This document shows, in pieces, positions 51,945 to 61,951 of a stretch of 64,000 bases of DNA (positions are counted from its first letter, which is position 1; each line of letters opens with the position of its first letter). The DNA is from Xanthomonas campestris pv. badrii. GTDB lineage: Bacteria > Pseudomonadota > Gammaproteobacteria > Xanthomonadales > Xanthomonadaceae. Both the position numbers and the translations under genes were made by a program. The notes under the pieces were generated by a model. It was not told the origin of the DNA and made no database searches. It saw only the letters and a list, made by a program, of their open reading frames with translations. The stretch spans positions 3,038,001 to 3,102,000 of the forward strand of contig NZ_CP051651.1 in NCBI RefSeq assembly GCF_012848175.1, written 5' to 3'.

Positions 51945-53432
51945 ATGTCCCTGACGACACCTTATGCCCTCGCGCTGCTGCTGTTCACCACCGGATCGGC
52001 GCTGGCCGACACTGCTGCCGAACAATGCACGCGCCCGGAGGTCGGATTCGACAAGGCGCTGGTCTGCTATCACGACGCAGTGGAGCGACAGCCGCTGGTG
52101 TATACCCGCGTTGCCACCAGCACGGTGAACGGTGTGGAGCGGCGCGACTATCTGCTGACCTCGCAGACCTGGTCGCCCGAATCGCTGGTCACCCCGGCGG
52201 TGTGGCAGCACGCTGTGGCGATCTACGTCCCCACCGATGCGCTACCCACCCGCGCGGTGCTGCTGTCCACCAATGGCACCCGCAATGCGGCTGCGGGCAG
52301 CGCGGCGCAACCGGCCAGCGAGCTGCAACCCGAGGCGCTGGCAGCGCTGGCGCAGCGCAGCCGCACCGTGGTGATCGCGCTGAGCGACATTCCCAATCAG
52401 GCGCTGACCTATCGAGGAGACGACACGCCACGCCGCGAGGATGACAGCGTTGCCTATACCTGGTCGCAGTTCCTGCAAGCGCCGCAGCAGCGCAAGACCC
52501 TGCTGCTGCATGTGCCGATGGCGGCGGCGATCGCCCGCACCATGTCGCTGGCCGAGCGCGAGCTGGCGCCGCTGCGGATCCATCGTTTCATTCTCGCCGG
52601 TGCCTCCAAGCGCGGCTGGGCGAGCTGGCATGCCACCATCGCCGACCGGCGCGTGGAGGCGGTGGTGCCGTTGGTGATCGACATCCTCAACATGCCGGCC
52701 GTGCTGGACCATATGTACCGGACCTATGGCGGCAATTGGCCGATCGCATTCGCCCCCTACGCCAGGCAGGGAATCACCGCGCAGCTGCAGACGCCGGAGT
52801 TCGCGCAGCTGGTGCAGGTGCAGGATCCGCTCAGCTACCTGCGCTCCCCGTACCGCAAGCGCCTGTCGGTGCCCAAGTACATCGTCAACGCCAGTGGCGA
52901 CGATTTCTTCCTGCCGGACAATACGCGGTTCTTTTACGACGCATTGCCTGGCAGCAAGGCCCTGCGCATGGTGCCCAACAGCGCGCATAACGGCATCCGC
53001 GCATCGGTGGTCGACAGCCTGGTGCCCTTCATCAGGCGATTGCAGCAGCGGCGTGCGCTCCCGCAGCTCAGCGGTGCACTGCAGGCAGGAACGGCACCGC
53101 AGATTCGCCTGCGCTCCTCCGAGCGCCCTGCCCAACTGCGGCTGTGGAGTGCCAGCAATCCCCAGGCGCGCGATTTCCGCTATGCCTGCGGCATCCGTTA
53201 CAGCGCGACCGCGCTACCGCTACCACGCGGCAGCAAGGTGGCGGTGCCGATACAGGTTCCGGCAGTTGGTTGGAGCGCGTACTTCGTCGAAGCCACCTAC
53301 GCCGATGGCTTCGTCGCCACCAGCCAGACCTATGTGCTTGGTCAGCAGCAATACCCCACCCAGGCACCGCCCACCGACAACGCCGCCTGCAGCACGCTAC
53401 CGGGCGTTGCCGGCCGCGACGTAGCACGCTGA
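51945..53432 (+). CDS. PhoPQ-activated pathogenicity-related protein (PqaA-like)
   Basis: Exported protein of 495 residues of the PhoPQ-regulated (PqaA) family, with an alpha/beta-hydrolase-like core. The signal peptide MSLTTPYALALLLFTTGSALA precedes family segments YLLTSQTWSPESLVTPAVWQHAVAIYVP, a nucleophile-elbow-like AGASKRGWASWH, VVPLVIDILNMPAVLDHMYRTYGGNWPIAFAPY and a C-terminal VNASGDDFFLPDNTRFFYDALPG. The C-terminal ~120 residues form a beta-rich domain. In Salmonella, PqaA affects antimicrobial-peptide resistance; the enzymatic activity is unknown. A GGAGAAC site precedes ATG 51945; a longer frame to 51648 is not supported. No PhoP box was identified. Confidence 0.88.
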   Translation: MSLTTPYALALLLFTTGSALADTAAEQCTRPEVGFDKALVCYHDAVERQPLVYTRVATSTVNGVERRDYLLTSQTWSPESLVTPAVWQHAVAIYVPTDALPTRAVLLSTNGTRNAAAGSAAQPASELQPEALAALAQRSRTVVIALSDIPNQALTYRGDDTPRREDDSVAYTWSQFLQAPQQRKTLLLHVPMAAAIARTMSLAERELAPLRIHRFILAGASKRGWASWHATIADRRVEAVVPLVIDILNMPAVLDHMYRTYGGNWPIAFAPYARQGITAQLQTPEFAQLVQVQDPLSYLRSPYRKRLSVPKYIVNASGDDFFLPDNTRFFYDALPGSKALRMVPNSAHNGIRASVVDSLVPFIRRLQQRRALPQLSGALQAGTAPQIRLRSSERPAQLRLWSASNPQARDFRYACGIRYSATALPLPRGSKVAVPIQVPAVGWSAYFVEATYADGFVATSQTYVLGQQQYPTQAPPTDNAACSTLPGVAGRDVAR

Positions 53433-53469
53433 GAAGCGGAACGCGCCATGCACTGGCGCGACGACCGAA

Positions 53470-53488
53470 GCGCCGCGCCTTGCGGCGC
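53470..53488 (+). terminator. Possible hairpin terminator after the PqaA-like gene
   Basis: GCGCCGC (53470-53476) and GCGGCGC (53482-53488) form a 7-bp stem with a 5-base loop, 37 bases after the stop codon. No U-tract follows. The remainder of the gap to 53864 has no supported gene. Confidence 0.35.
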
Positions 53489-53783
53489 GTAACCGCGATC
53501 GTTGTCCCTGGTACGTAGGGCGTATCTACACCTTGGTCATCGAACACGACCGCCCGCCTGCGGACGTGGCGCCGACGGCAGCACGGCCGCCACTGCTTCG
53601 GGCCTGAGAATCCCTCACTCTGCCAGCCAGCTGAGTCGCCGATGCGCACCGTCGCACCCACGGGCAATCCACCAACTCGACAATGTTGACCGGCCTGCGC
53701 AACGAAGTCCGCACACAACCGGTCAAAAGGGCCGATTCGGCACTTGAGCTCGCCAGCAAGATCGATCCAACCCGACTGGACCA

Positions 53784-53812
53784 TTGACATCGTTGTCACC
53801 AACTCCTACACA
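53784..53812 (+). promoter_or_regulatory. glk promoter with overlapping TGACA-N4-TGTCA palindrome
   Basis: TTGACA (53784-53789), a 17-base spacer, then TACACA (53807-53812) fits a sigma-70 promoter 52 bases before the glk GTG. The palindrome TGACATCGTTGTCA (53785-53798) overlaps the -35 element and spacer and has the size and symmetry of a LacI-family operator. Repression of glk by a sugar-responsive regulator is inferred, not shown. Confidence 0.55.
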
Positions 53813-53864
53813 GGCCCCTACTCGCTGACGGCACGGGCCGATCAGACGGATCAAAGGACTGCAC

Positions 53865-54899
53865 GTGGCTGCGACCTCGCACTCTGCTCAGGCTTCTGTC
53901 TTGCCCGCCATTCCTGCTGCAGCCGGCTTCATCGCCGCCGATGTCGGTGGCACGCATGTGCGTCTTGGTCATGCGCTGCAGACCGACGGTGGCGCGATCG
54001 AGCTGGCGCATTACCGCACCTATCGCTGTGCCCAGTACCCCAGCCTGGACGCCATCCTGGCCGATTTCCTGCCACAGGTGAGCCGCGTGGATGCGGTGGT
54101 CATCGCCAGTGCCGGGGTTGCGCTGGACGAAGACACCTTCATCAGCAACAACCTGCCGTGGAGCATTTCGCCCAAGCGCCTGCGCAGCGCGCTCGACCTG
54201 CGTCGCGTGCATCTGGTCAACGATTTCGAAGCGGTCGCCTACGCCGCCCCGCTCATGGAGCCGCGTGCGGTGCTGCAGCTGAGCGGGCCCACACCGCGGC
54301 ATGCACGCGCCGCCGGTCCCATCCTGGTGGTCGGGCCGGGCACCGGGCTGGGGGCGGCGGTGTGGATCGATGCCAGGCCGCGCCCGATCGTGCTGGCCAC
54401 CGAAGCCGGCCAGGTCGCGCTGGCCAGCACGCACGCGCACGAAGCGCAGTTGCTGCACATTCTGCTGCGCGATCGGCACTACCTGCCGCTCGAACATGTC
54501 CTGTCCGGCCCCGGCCTGCTGCGGCTCTACACCGCCGCCTGCCAATTGCATGGCACCACCCCGCGGCTCGCATCGCCCGCGGCGATCACCCACGCCGCCC
54601 TGCACGAGGACGATGCGCTCGCACGCGAAACGCTGCAGGTGTTCTGCGCCCTGCTCGGCCATGCCGTGGGCGACATGGCCCTGGCCTACGGCGCGGCCGG
54701 CGGCATCTATCTGGCCGGCGGCATCCTGCCGACCATCGGCAGCTTCCTGGCGGCCAGCGCGTTTCGTGCGCGCTTGCTCGACAAGGGCGGCATGCGCGAG
54801 GTGCTCGAACGCATCCCGGTCAAATTGGTCGAGCACGGGCAATTGGGCGTGTTCGGCGCGGCCAATTGGTATCTGCAGCATCACGCTGACGTGTCGTAA
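53865..54899 (+). CDS. glk: Glucokinase
   Basis: Glucokinase of 344 residues (GlkA-type), phosphorylating glucose with ATP. The phosphate-1 loop FIAADVGGTHVRLG, catalytic-region NDFEAVAYAAP, GPGTGLGAAVWI (adenosine or phosphate-2) and AAGGIYLAGGI near the C-terminus are all present. It starts at GTG 53865 with AAAGGA eight bases upstream. The N-terminal 20 residues (SHSAQASVLPAIPAAAG) are longer than in E. coli Glk. It is followed by a TonB-dependent receptor gene 99 bases away on the same strand, as in xanthomonad carbohydrate-uptake loci, which suggests the receptor imports a glucose-containing sugar. Confidence 0.94.
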   Translation: MAATSHSAQASVLPAIPAAAGFIAADVGGTHVRLGHALQTDGGAIELAHYRTYRCAQYPSLDAILADFLPQVSRVDAVVIASAGVALDEDTFISNNLPWSISPKRLRSALDLRRVHLVNDFEAVAYAAPLMEPRAVLQLSGPTPRHARAAGPILVVGPGTGLGAAVWIDARPRPIVLATEAGQVALASTHAHEAQLLHILLRDRHYLPLEHVLSGPGLLRLYTAACQLHGTTPRLASPAAITHAALHEDDALARETLQVFCALLGHAVGDMALAYGAAGGIYLAGGILPTIGSFLAASAFRARLLDKGGMREVLERIPVKLVEHGQLGVFGAANWYLQHHADVS

Positions 54900-54906
54900 G
54901 CGATTG

Positions 54907-54931
54907 GCCGCGCGTTTTTCGAACGCGCGGC
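54907..54931 (+). other. Strong hairpin between glk and the TonB receptor gene
   Basis: GCCGCGCGTT (54907-54916) pairs perfectly with AACGCGCGGC (54922-54931) around a 5-base loop, beginning eight bases after the glk stop. There is no U-tract. It could reduce or process the transcript between the two genes, lowering receptor expression relative to glk, or protect the upstream mRNA 3' end. Confidence 0.5.
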
Positions 54932-54998
54932 GGCAAGACCCCGCATCCGGCGAGCAGCAGCCCGCCGTCCATCCCTGTGCGTGATGAGGAGAGACATC

Positions 54999-57634
54999 AT
55001 GAAATACAGCACCACCCTGCTGTCCAGTGCGATTGCGTTGTCGTTGGCATTCACCGTGCAAGCCCAGGACGCTGCAGGCCAGCAAGCCACCGACCTGGAC
55101 GCTGTCCAGGTGGTCGGCATCCGTGCCAGCCTGGAAAAATCGCTCGACACCAAACGCAACAATGCAGGCATCTCCGAGGCGATCACCGCCGAGGACATCG
55201 GCAAATTCCCCAGCACCAACGTGGCCGAAGCGTTGTCGCAAATTCCCGGCGTCACGTTGGACAGACGCTTCGGCCAGGGCGAGCGGGTCAGCATCGACGG
55301 CACCGACCCCAGCCTGAATCTGTCGTTCCTGGACGGCCACCCGGTGGCGCAGGCGATCTGGCTGTACGGCGAACAGCCCAGCCGCGGCTTCGACTACACC
55401 TTGCTGGCGCCGCAGATCCTGGGACGGGCGGAAATCCTCAAATCCTCCGAGGCACGGCTGACCGAGGGCAGCCTGGGCGGCACCGTGCTGATGCATACCC
55501 GCCAGCCGCTGGATCTGGAGGTCAACGAGGTCGCCGCCTCGATCGGCTACAGCTACAGCGACCAGGCCAGCCAGGGCAAGCCCAACGCGGCATTGCTCTA
55601 CAGCTGGAAGAACAGCGCGCAGACCTTCGGCATCGCGGTGTCGGCGCAGCATTACCAAGAGCGCGTGGACCGCCGCGGCATGGAAGTGTTCGGCTACGCA
55701 CCGGCCAGCAGTTTCGCCAATGCCGCAGGCACGGTGCCGCCCGATGCCGATGTGCCCAACTCGATCAATGCGGCCTGGTTCCAGCAGGACCGCGAGCGCG
55801 ACAGCGCCGTGGTCAACCTGCAGCTCAAGCCCAGCGAAGCGCTGGAGTTCACTCTGAGCGGCCTGTACATCAACGAGAGTTTCGACAACTACAACCAGTC
55901 GATGTACAGCTTTCTGACCTGGAATCCCGGCACCGTTGCCGCGGTGGACCGCTTGGGCGATGTGCGCAATGGCGTGGTGACCAGCGGCCATTCCAGCGCC
56001 AATGCCGACCCGCTCGGCGGCACGGTGATCTACGACAACAACGTGCGCGAGTCCGAGGTCACCACCAAGGGCCTGGACCTGCGCGGCGCGTTTCGCGGCG
56101 AGGGCTGGGGCCTGAATGGACAGATCGGCCAAAGCAAGTCCGAGAACAAGGACCTGTCGCAATACTTCATCGAGCCGTTCTACAACGGCGGTTTCAGCTG
56201 GGACACGCGCCGAGGCATCCGCTTCGACGACCCGGCCGCTGCACGCGACCCGGCCAACTGGGGCTCGGCCGGCGGCTGGTTCGGCAACAACGGCATCTTC
56301 TCCACGCAAAGCAAGGACACCTACGGCCAGCTGGATGTCAATCTGCAGTTCGACAGCGTGTTCAACCAGCTGCTGCTGGGCGTACGCCACGGCAAACACG
56401 ACGAGCGCTTCGAACTCAATGTCTATGGCGGCGTCACACCCGGCACGCTGGCCGACGTGGGCACCATCGGCCTGACCGATCTGGACGGTTTCTATCCCGA
56501 CCATGGCCGACATGTGCAGGCGGGCCGCAACAATGTATTGAACTGGATCCGCAACAGTCCGGTGGATTATGCCGCACCCGATCCGGCCAGCTATCTCAAC
56601 AACACCTGGGCGCTGCAGCAGACCAACAATGCCGCCTACGCGCAACTGAATTTTTCCGGCGGCGGTCTACGCGGCAACCTTGGCGTGCGCTATGTCGATT
56701 CCAAGACCGAGGGCAGCGGCTTCGTCTACAGCGGCACGCCCTCGCTGGCCAACGCCGACAGCCTGTGGCAGACCCGCACCCGCAAGGAAGATTTCCTGCT
56801 GCCCTCGCTGACCCTGTCGTACGACACCAGCGACGATTGGGTGTTCCGCTTCGCCGCGGCCAAGGTGATCGCCTGGGCGCCGTACAACAGATGGTCAACA
56901 ACACCTTCCTCAACGACACCACGCTGACCGGCAGTGGTGGCAATGCGGAGTTGTCGCCGTACGAGTCGTGGAATTTCAACCTGTCGGCCGAGTACTACTT
57001 CGCCCAGCAATCGGTGGTGGCCTGGTCGGTGTTCTACAAGAAGATCGACAACTACATCGACACCAGTGCCAGCGTGGAGCGCCAGTACAACGCACTGCGC
57101 GATACCGCGCCGCAGAGCTGGGCGCAGTTGGTGGGCAGCAATGGCTGCACCGCAGACGGCTATTGCGACTACAGCATCCAGCGGCCGCGCAACGCCGGCC
57201 AGGGCAAGGTCAAGGGCTTCAATCTCTCCTTCCAGCAACCCTTCGGCGACAGCGGCTTTGGTCTGACCGGCAACTACACCTACGCCAACGGCGAGAACAA
57301 CACCGGTGATGCCCTGCCCTACCAGTCGCGCAACAGCGTGGCGTTCAGCCCGTACTTCGAGAAAGGCCCGCTCAACGCACGGCTGACCTACAACTGGCGC
57401 GACAGTTACCTGGCCGGCGGTTATGTGGCCGGCGCTGCTCCGGCCAGCGTGGACGACTATGCCGAGCTCGGTGCCAGTCTCGGTGTTGCGTTCAGCCCGA
57501 ACTGGTCGCTGCAGCTGGATGCACAGAACCTGCTGGATGAAGAATACCTGCAGTATCTCGGCGACAAGGACCACCTGGCCGGCCGCTACAAGAGCGGGCG
57601 GCGGTATATGGCCACCGTGCACCTGAAGTTCTGA
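54999..57634 (+). pseudogene. TonB-dependent sugar receptor gene with one-base frameshift
   Basis: Outer-membrane TonB-dependent receptor, about 878 residues if intact. Signal peptide MKYSTTLLSSAIALSLAFTVQAQ; plug domain with VVGIRASLEKSLDTKRN and FPSTNVAEALSQIPGVTLDR; then the beta-barrel and a C-terminal VHLKF ending in Phe, as outer-membrane barrels require. The layout fits the TIGR01782-type sugar receptors. The first frame runs to a stop at 56925-56927; the true continuation (QMVNNTFLNDTTLTGSGGNAEL) is in another frame and begins near 56888. One C missing from AAC-CAG-ATG at about 56888 explains this. GAGGAGAG precedes ATG 54999. Without the C-terminal third no barrel would form, so this is a pseudogene unless the base loss is a sequencing error. 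Downstream of glk; likely for a glucose-containing sugar. Confidence 0.9.
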
Positions 57635-57654
57635 AAGACGGTTTCGCCAGCGGC

Positions 57655-57685
57655 GCATCGCGCCACCCGCTTGGGTGGCCGATGC
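57655..57685. terminator. Bidirectional hairpin between converging genes
   Basis: A perfect core, GCCACCC (57662-57668) and GGGTGGC (57673-57679), with a 4-base loop is extended by GCATC/GATGC (57655-57659 and 57681-57685) with small bulges. It lies between the ends of the receptor gene and hrpA, the expected place for a terminator serving both. The U-tract is weak. Confidence 0.55.
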
Positions 57686-57736
57686 ATGCCGGCGCGCGCA
57701 GCGGCGTACGCCGCGCTCCACCGGCGATCGTCACCA

Positions 57737-60700
57737 TCAGCCGCGCAATGCCGCCACCCGCTGCGCCAGCTTCTTCGCCGAGACGCCGGACTTGGCACCC
57801 AGTTCCTGCGCGAATACCGACACCCGCAGTTCTTCCAGATCCCAGCGCAGTGCCTGCCAATCGGGCCGCTGCTGCAGCCCGCGCGCAGCCGCGTCCTCCA
57901 GCGCGTCCACGAACGGCTTGAGTTCCAGCATGCGTGCCTGGTCGCGCGCCGGGTCGCGCTTGGCGCGTTCGGTGCGCAGGATCATCGCCTTGAGATAGCG
58001 CGGGTAGTTGGCCAGGGCCTGCGCCGGGGTCTGGCGCAGGAAGCCGGCATGCACCAGGGCGCGCAACTGTTGCTCCATGTCGTCCAGGTTGCCACGCGCC
58101 CAGCCCATCAGCGGCGCTTCCAGCAGTGGCTTGAGTTCGGCCACCGCACCCAGGATGCTTTCGGCCAGTTTCAGGCGTTCCATCGCTTCGCCGAACAGGC
58201 GCTTGCCGGCATCGTCGCGCCGATGCGCGAACGCGCCCGGGTCGCGGATGGCGCCCAGGCCTTCGGCCAGCACCGCATTGAGCGCGGCATCGACCAGATC
58301 GCCGCGCAGGCGCTCCTGCGATTCGATCGCCGCATACAGCAGGCCGGTCTTGGGCGACACCGGCAGCTGCTTGCGCGCCTGTTTGATCTTGTCGGCCAGG
58401 GCGATTTCCAGCAGCCGCCGCACGCCGCGCGGATGCGCCTGCGCCGCTTCGTTGCGGTCGGCAAAGATGCGTAGCGCGGCATCCTCGCCCTGATCCACCA
58501 GCGCCGGATACGCCGGCACACCGGCTTCGCCGGCCACCTGCTCGGGGATCGGCGCCGCCGGAAAGTCGCGCAGGCCTTCGGCGGCCAGCGCACGCCCGGC
58601 ACGTGCGGCAAACGCCTGGCCGGCACGTTCGCCAAAGCGCGCGCGTAGCCCGTCCAGATCGCGCGATTCGGCCAGCACCTTGCCGTCGTCGTCGCGCAGT
58701 CGCAGGTTCATCAGCAAATGGGTCTCCAGCGCTTGCTCATCGAAGTCCAGCGCCGCCACCTGCACGCCGGTGGCCTTGGACAGGAAGCGCGCCAGCTCGC
58801 CGCGCATGTCATCGGCCGACGGCAGGCTATAGGCCTCGTAGAACGCCCGGCCAAAATCCGGCGCCGGTACGAAGTTACGCCGTTGCGCCTTGGGCAGGCT
58901 GCGGATCAGCGCCGATGCCTTGTCGGCGACGAAACCCGGCGCCAGCCACGACAGACGCGCCGGATCCAGCGCGTTGAGCAGATGCAGCGGCACTTCCAGC
59001 GTCACGCCATCGTCGATGGCGCCCGGCTCGAAGCGGTAATGCAACGGCAGCCGCGCACCGCCCAGCGGGAAGTACTTGGGGAATCGATCGGCCTCGCTGC
59101 CTTCGCCGGGCAGCAGATCGTTCAAGCTCCAGTGCAGGCTGCGGCGCTTGTCGGCCGGCAGCGTCTTCCACCAGGCGTCCAGCCCGCTGGCCGAATGCAG
59201 CTCGGCCGGAATGCGGTCCAGATACCAGCGCGCCTGCCAGTCCTCGTCGGCCACGATACCGGCGCGACGCAGCTTGGCTTCTTCTTCGCGCGCCTGTTCC
59301 AGCACCCGCAGGTTGTCGGCCACGAACGCCGCACGCGTGGTGATCTCGCCGGTCACCAGGCCCTGGCGCACGAACAGGTCATGCGAGGCCACCGGATCGA
59401 TCTTGCCGAAGTGCACCGGCTTCTTTGGCGCCAGCACCAACCCGAACAGACTGATCTGCTCGGACGCCACCACCTGCCCCTGCGCACGCGACCAGTGTGC
59501 ATCGAAATGCTTGCGCGCCAGCAGATGCCCCAATTCGGCGATGGCCCACTCCGGCTCGATCGCCGCATTGGTCATGCCCCAGACTTTTTGTGTATCCAGC
59601 AGCGTGGCGGCCAGCATCCACGGCGGCGGCTTGCGTGCCAACGCCGAGCCGGGGAACGGGACGAAACGGCGCTGGCGTGCTGCCAGGAAATCGCCTTTTT
59701 CGGTGCGGTGGCCAATCTGCGTCGGCAGGCCGGCCAGCAGCGCGCGGTGCAGCGCCTGATACGCAGCAGCACGTTCACGCTCGCTGGTGCGCGCCGACGC
59801 CTCGGCGGCCTCTGCCTGCCGATTGGGCGCCACCGCTGCAGGCCGCACGGATGGCGCGGCCGGATCGGCCTTGCCCTCGCGCGCCAGCCGCGCGGCACGG
59901 TGCAGCTGCCCGCGCGTGGGCCGGTTGGCGTTGTGGCCATCGGCACGCGCTGGCGCGCTGGCGCCGGCCAGCAGCGGCGCCAGCATGGCCGTGGCCGGCT
60001 CCTCGCTCCAGCCCAGTTCTTCGCACAGCAGACGCAGCTGCCGATGCAGTTCGCGCCACTCGCGCATGCGCAAGAAGCCCAGGAAATGCCGGCCACACCA
60101 GTCGCGCAACTTGGACTGGGTGAGGTCTTCATGCGCCTGCCGGTACGCCTCCCACAGCCGCAGGATGCCGACGAATTCCGAGCGCGCATCGGCAAACAGC
60201 GCATGCGCGTTGTCGGCGGCCTCGCGTGCTTCGGGCGGACGCTCGCGCGGGTCCTGGATGCCCAGGAACGCTGCAATGATGATCATCTCGCGCAGGCAGC
60301 CGTGCTGCTGCGCGGCCACCAGCATGCGTGCCAGCTTGACGTCCACCGGCAGGCGCGCCATCTGCCGGCCGATGGCAGTCAGACGCCGATCGGCATCGAT
60401 CGCCCCCAGCTCCAGCAATTGCTGCCAGCCGTCGGCCACCGCACGCTCGTCCGGCGCTTCCAGGAACGGGAAGTCTTCGACCCGCCCCAACCCCAGCTGC
60501 AGCATGCGCAGGATCACGCCGGACAGCGACGAACGCCGGATCTCAGGGTCGGTGAACGCCGGGCGCGCGGCAAAGTCCGCTTCCGCATACAGCCGGTAGC
60601 AGATGCCCTCGGCAATCCGCCCGCAACGGCCCATGCGCTGGTTGGCGCTGGCCTGCGAGATCGGCTCGATATGCAGGCGGTCCAGCTTCTGCCGCGGGCT

Positions 60701-61849
60701 GTAGCGCTTGACCCGCGCAAACCCCAGGTCCACCACGTAGCGGATGCGCGGCACCGTCAGCGAGGTCTCCGCCACGTTGGTGGCCAGCACCAGGCGCCGA
60801 CGCGGACCGGGGTTGAACACCCGGTCCTGGTCGGCGGCAGAGAGCCGCGCATACAGCGGCACCACTTCGGTATCGCGGTACTTGCGCCGTTCCAGGGCAT
60901 GATGCGCATCGCGGATCTCGCGCTCGCCGGGCAGGAACATCAGCACGTCGCCACGCGGATCGAGGCGGGTGATCTCGTCGATCGCCGCCACGATGGCATC
61001 GTTGACGGTGCGTTCGCCGTCGCGCCCGGCAGCGTCGTCATCGCCGCCCGCCTCGCCTTCGAGCGGCCGGTAGCGTACCTCCACCGGGAAGGTCCGGCCT
61101 TCCACGCTGATCACCGGCGCGTTGTCGAAATGCTGGGCAAAGCGCCCGGTATCGATGGTGGCCGAGGTGACGATCAGCTTCAGGTCGGGGCGCTTTTTCA
61201 GCAGTTGCTTGAGATAGCCCAGCAGGAAATCGATGTTGAGGCTGCGCTCGTGCGCCTCGTCCACGATGATGGTGTCGTAGGCCGACAACCAACGGTCGCT
61301 GGCGATCTCGGCCAGCAGGATGCCGTCGGTCATGAACTTGATGCGGGAATGCTCGCCCACCCGGTCGGTGAAGCGCACCTGGAAACCCACCGTGGTGCCG
61401 AGCGGGGTCTTCAGCTCGTCGGCCACGCGTGCGGCCACCGCGCGCGCGGCGATCCGGCGCGGCTGGGTGCAGCCGATCATGCCGGCCGCACCGCGCCCGG
61501 CGGCCAGGCATAGCTTGGGCAGCTGCGTGGTCTTGCCCGAACCGGTCTCCCCGGCGATCACCACCACCTGGTGGTCGCGGATCAACGCGATGATGCGCTC
61601 GGCCTCGCGCGCGATCGGCAACTGCTCATCCGGGGTGATGGCCGGCTGCTGCTCGGCACGCGCCTGGCGCTGCGCCTGCGACGCCGCCAGTGCTTGCTCG
61701 AAGGCCTCGCGCGCCTGCACATTACCGGGCTTGCCCTGCCAGCGCGACCACAGGCCCAGCAAGCGCCCACGGTCGCGGCTCATCGCGCCATCGACAGCGC
61801 GGCGGCGCTCGCGCAAGGTATTGGCAAGATCGGTGTCGATAGCGCTCAT
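57737..61849 (-). CDS. hrpA: ATP-dependent RNA helicase HrpA (DEAH box)
   Basis: DEAH-box RNA helicase of 1370 residues, close to the ~1300 of E. coli HrpA. It has Walker A AGETGSGKTTQLPK, the DEAH motif VDEAHERSLNIDFLLGYL, SAT in TSATIDTGRFAQHF, and QRMGRCGRI in motif VI; then HA2 and OB-fold regions and the long C-terminal DUF3418 domain. It is an RNA helicase linked to ribosome rescue and mRNA processing in E. coli and to virulence in other bacteria. An Ala-rich insertion lies near residues 640-690. It is transcribed leftward and divergent from the Dps-like gene; its name is unrelated to the hrp type III genes. Confidence 0.96.
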   Translation of the reverse strand: MSAIDTDLANTLRERRRAVDGAMSRDRGRLLGLWSRWQGKPGNVQAREAFEQALAASQAQRQARAEQQPAITPDEQLPIAREAERIIALIRDHQVVVIAGETGSGKTTQLPKLCLAAGRGAAGMIGCTQPRRIAARAVAARVADELKTPLGTTVGFQVRFTDRVGEHSRIKFMTDGILLAEIASDRWLSAYDTIIVDEAHERSLNIDFLLGYLKQLLKKRPDLKLIVTSATIDTGRFAQHFDNAPVISVEGRTFPVEVRYRPLEGEAGGDDDAAGRDGERTVNDAIVAAIDEITRLDPRGDVLMFLPGEREIRDAHHALERRKYRDTEVVPLYARLSAADQDRVFNPGPRRRLVLATNVAETSLTVPRIRYVVDLGFARVKRYSPRQKLDRLHIEPISQASANQRMGRCGRIAEGICYRLYAEADFAARPAFTDPEIRRSSLSGVILRMLQLGLGRVEDFPFLEAPDERAVADGWQQLLELGAIDADRRLTAIGRQMARLPVDVKLARMLVAAQQHGCLREMIIIAAFLGIQDPRERPPEAREAADNAHALFADARSEFVGILRLWEAYRQAHEDLTQSKLRDWCGRHFLGFLRMREWRELHRQLRLLCEELGWSEEPATAMLAPLLAGASAPARADGHNANRPTRGQLHRAARLAREGKADPAAPSVRPAAVAPNRQAEAAEASARTSERERAAAYQALHRALLAGLPTQIGHRTEKGDFLAARQRRFVPFPGSALARKPPPWMLAATLLDTQKVWGMTNAAIEPEWAIAELGHLLARKHFDAHWSRAQGQVVASEQISLFGLVLAPKKPVHFGKIDPVASHDLFVRQGLVTGEITTRAAFVADNLRVLEQAREEEAKLRRAGIVADEDWQARWYLDRIPAELHSASGLDAWWKTLPADKRRSLHWSLNDLLPGEGSEADRFPKYFPLGGARLPLHYRFEPGAIDDGVTLEVPLHLLNALDPARLSWLAPGFVADKASALIRSLPKAQRRNFVPAPDFGRAFYEAYSLPSADDMRGELARFLSKATGVQVAALDFDEQALETHLLMNLRLRDDDGKVLAESRDLDGLRARFGERAGQAFAARAGRALAAEGLRDFPAAPIPEQVAGEAGVPAYPALVDQGEDAALRIFADRNEAAQAHPRGVRRLLEIALADKIKQARKQLPVSPKTGLLYAAIESQERLRGDLVDAALNAVLAEGLGAIRDPGAFAHRRDDAGKRLFGEAMERLKLAESILGAVAELKPLLEAPLMGWARGNLDDMEQQLRALVHAGFLRQTPAQALANYPRYLKAMILRTERAKRDPARDQARMLELKPFVDALEDAAARGLQQRPDWQALRWDLEELRVSVFAQELGAKSGVSAKKLAQRVAALRG

Positions 61850-61951
61850 TGATCCAAGAATGTGAAAGATTGAATGACGTTTGATCCTTTAGCCTGTCTA
61901 TTGTGACGCCATAACTGTTCTGTCAGACATCAACCTCAGAAGGACCCTTCC

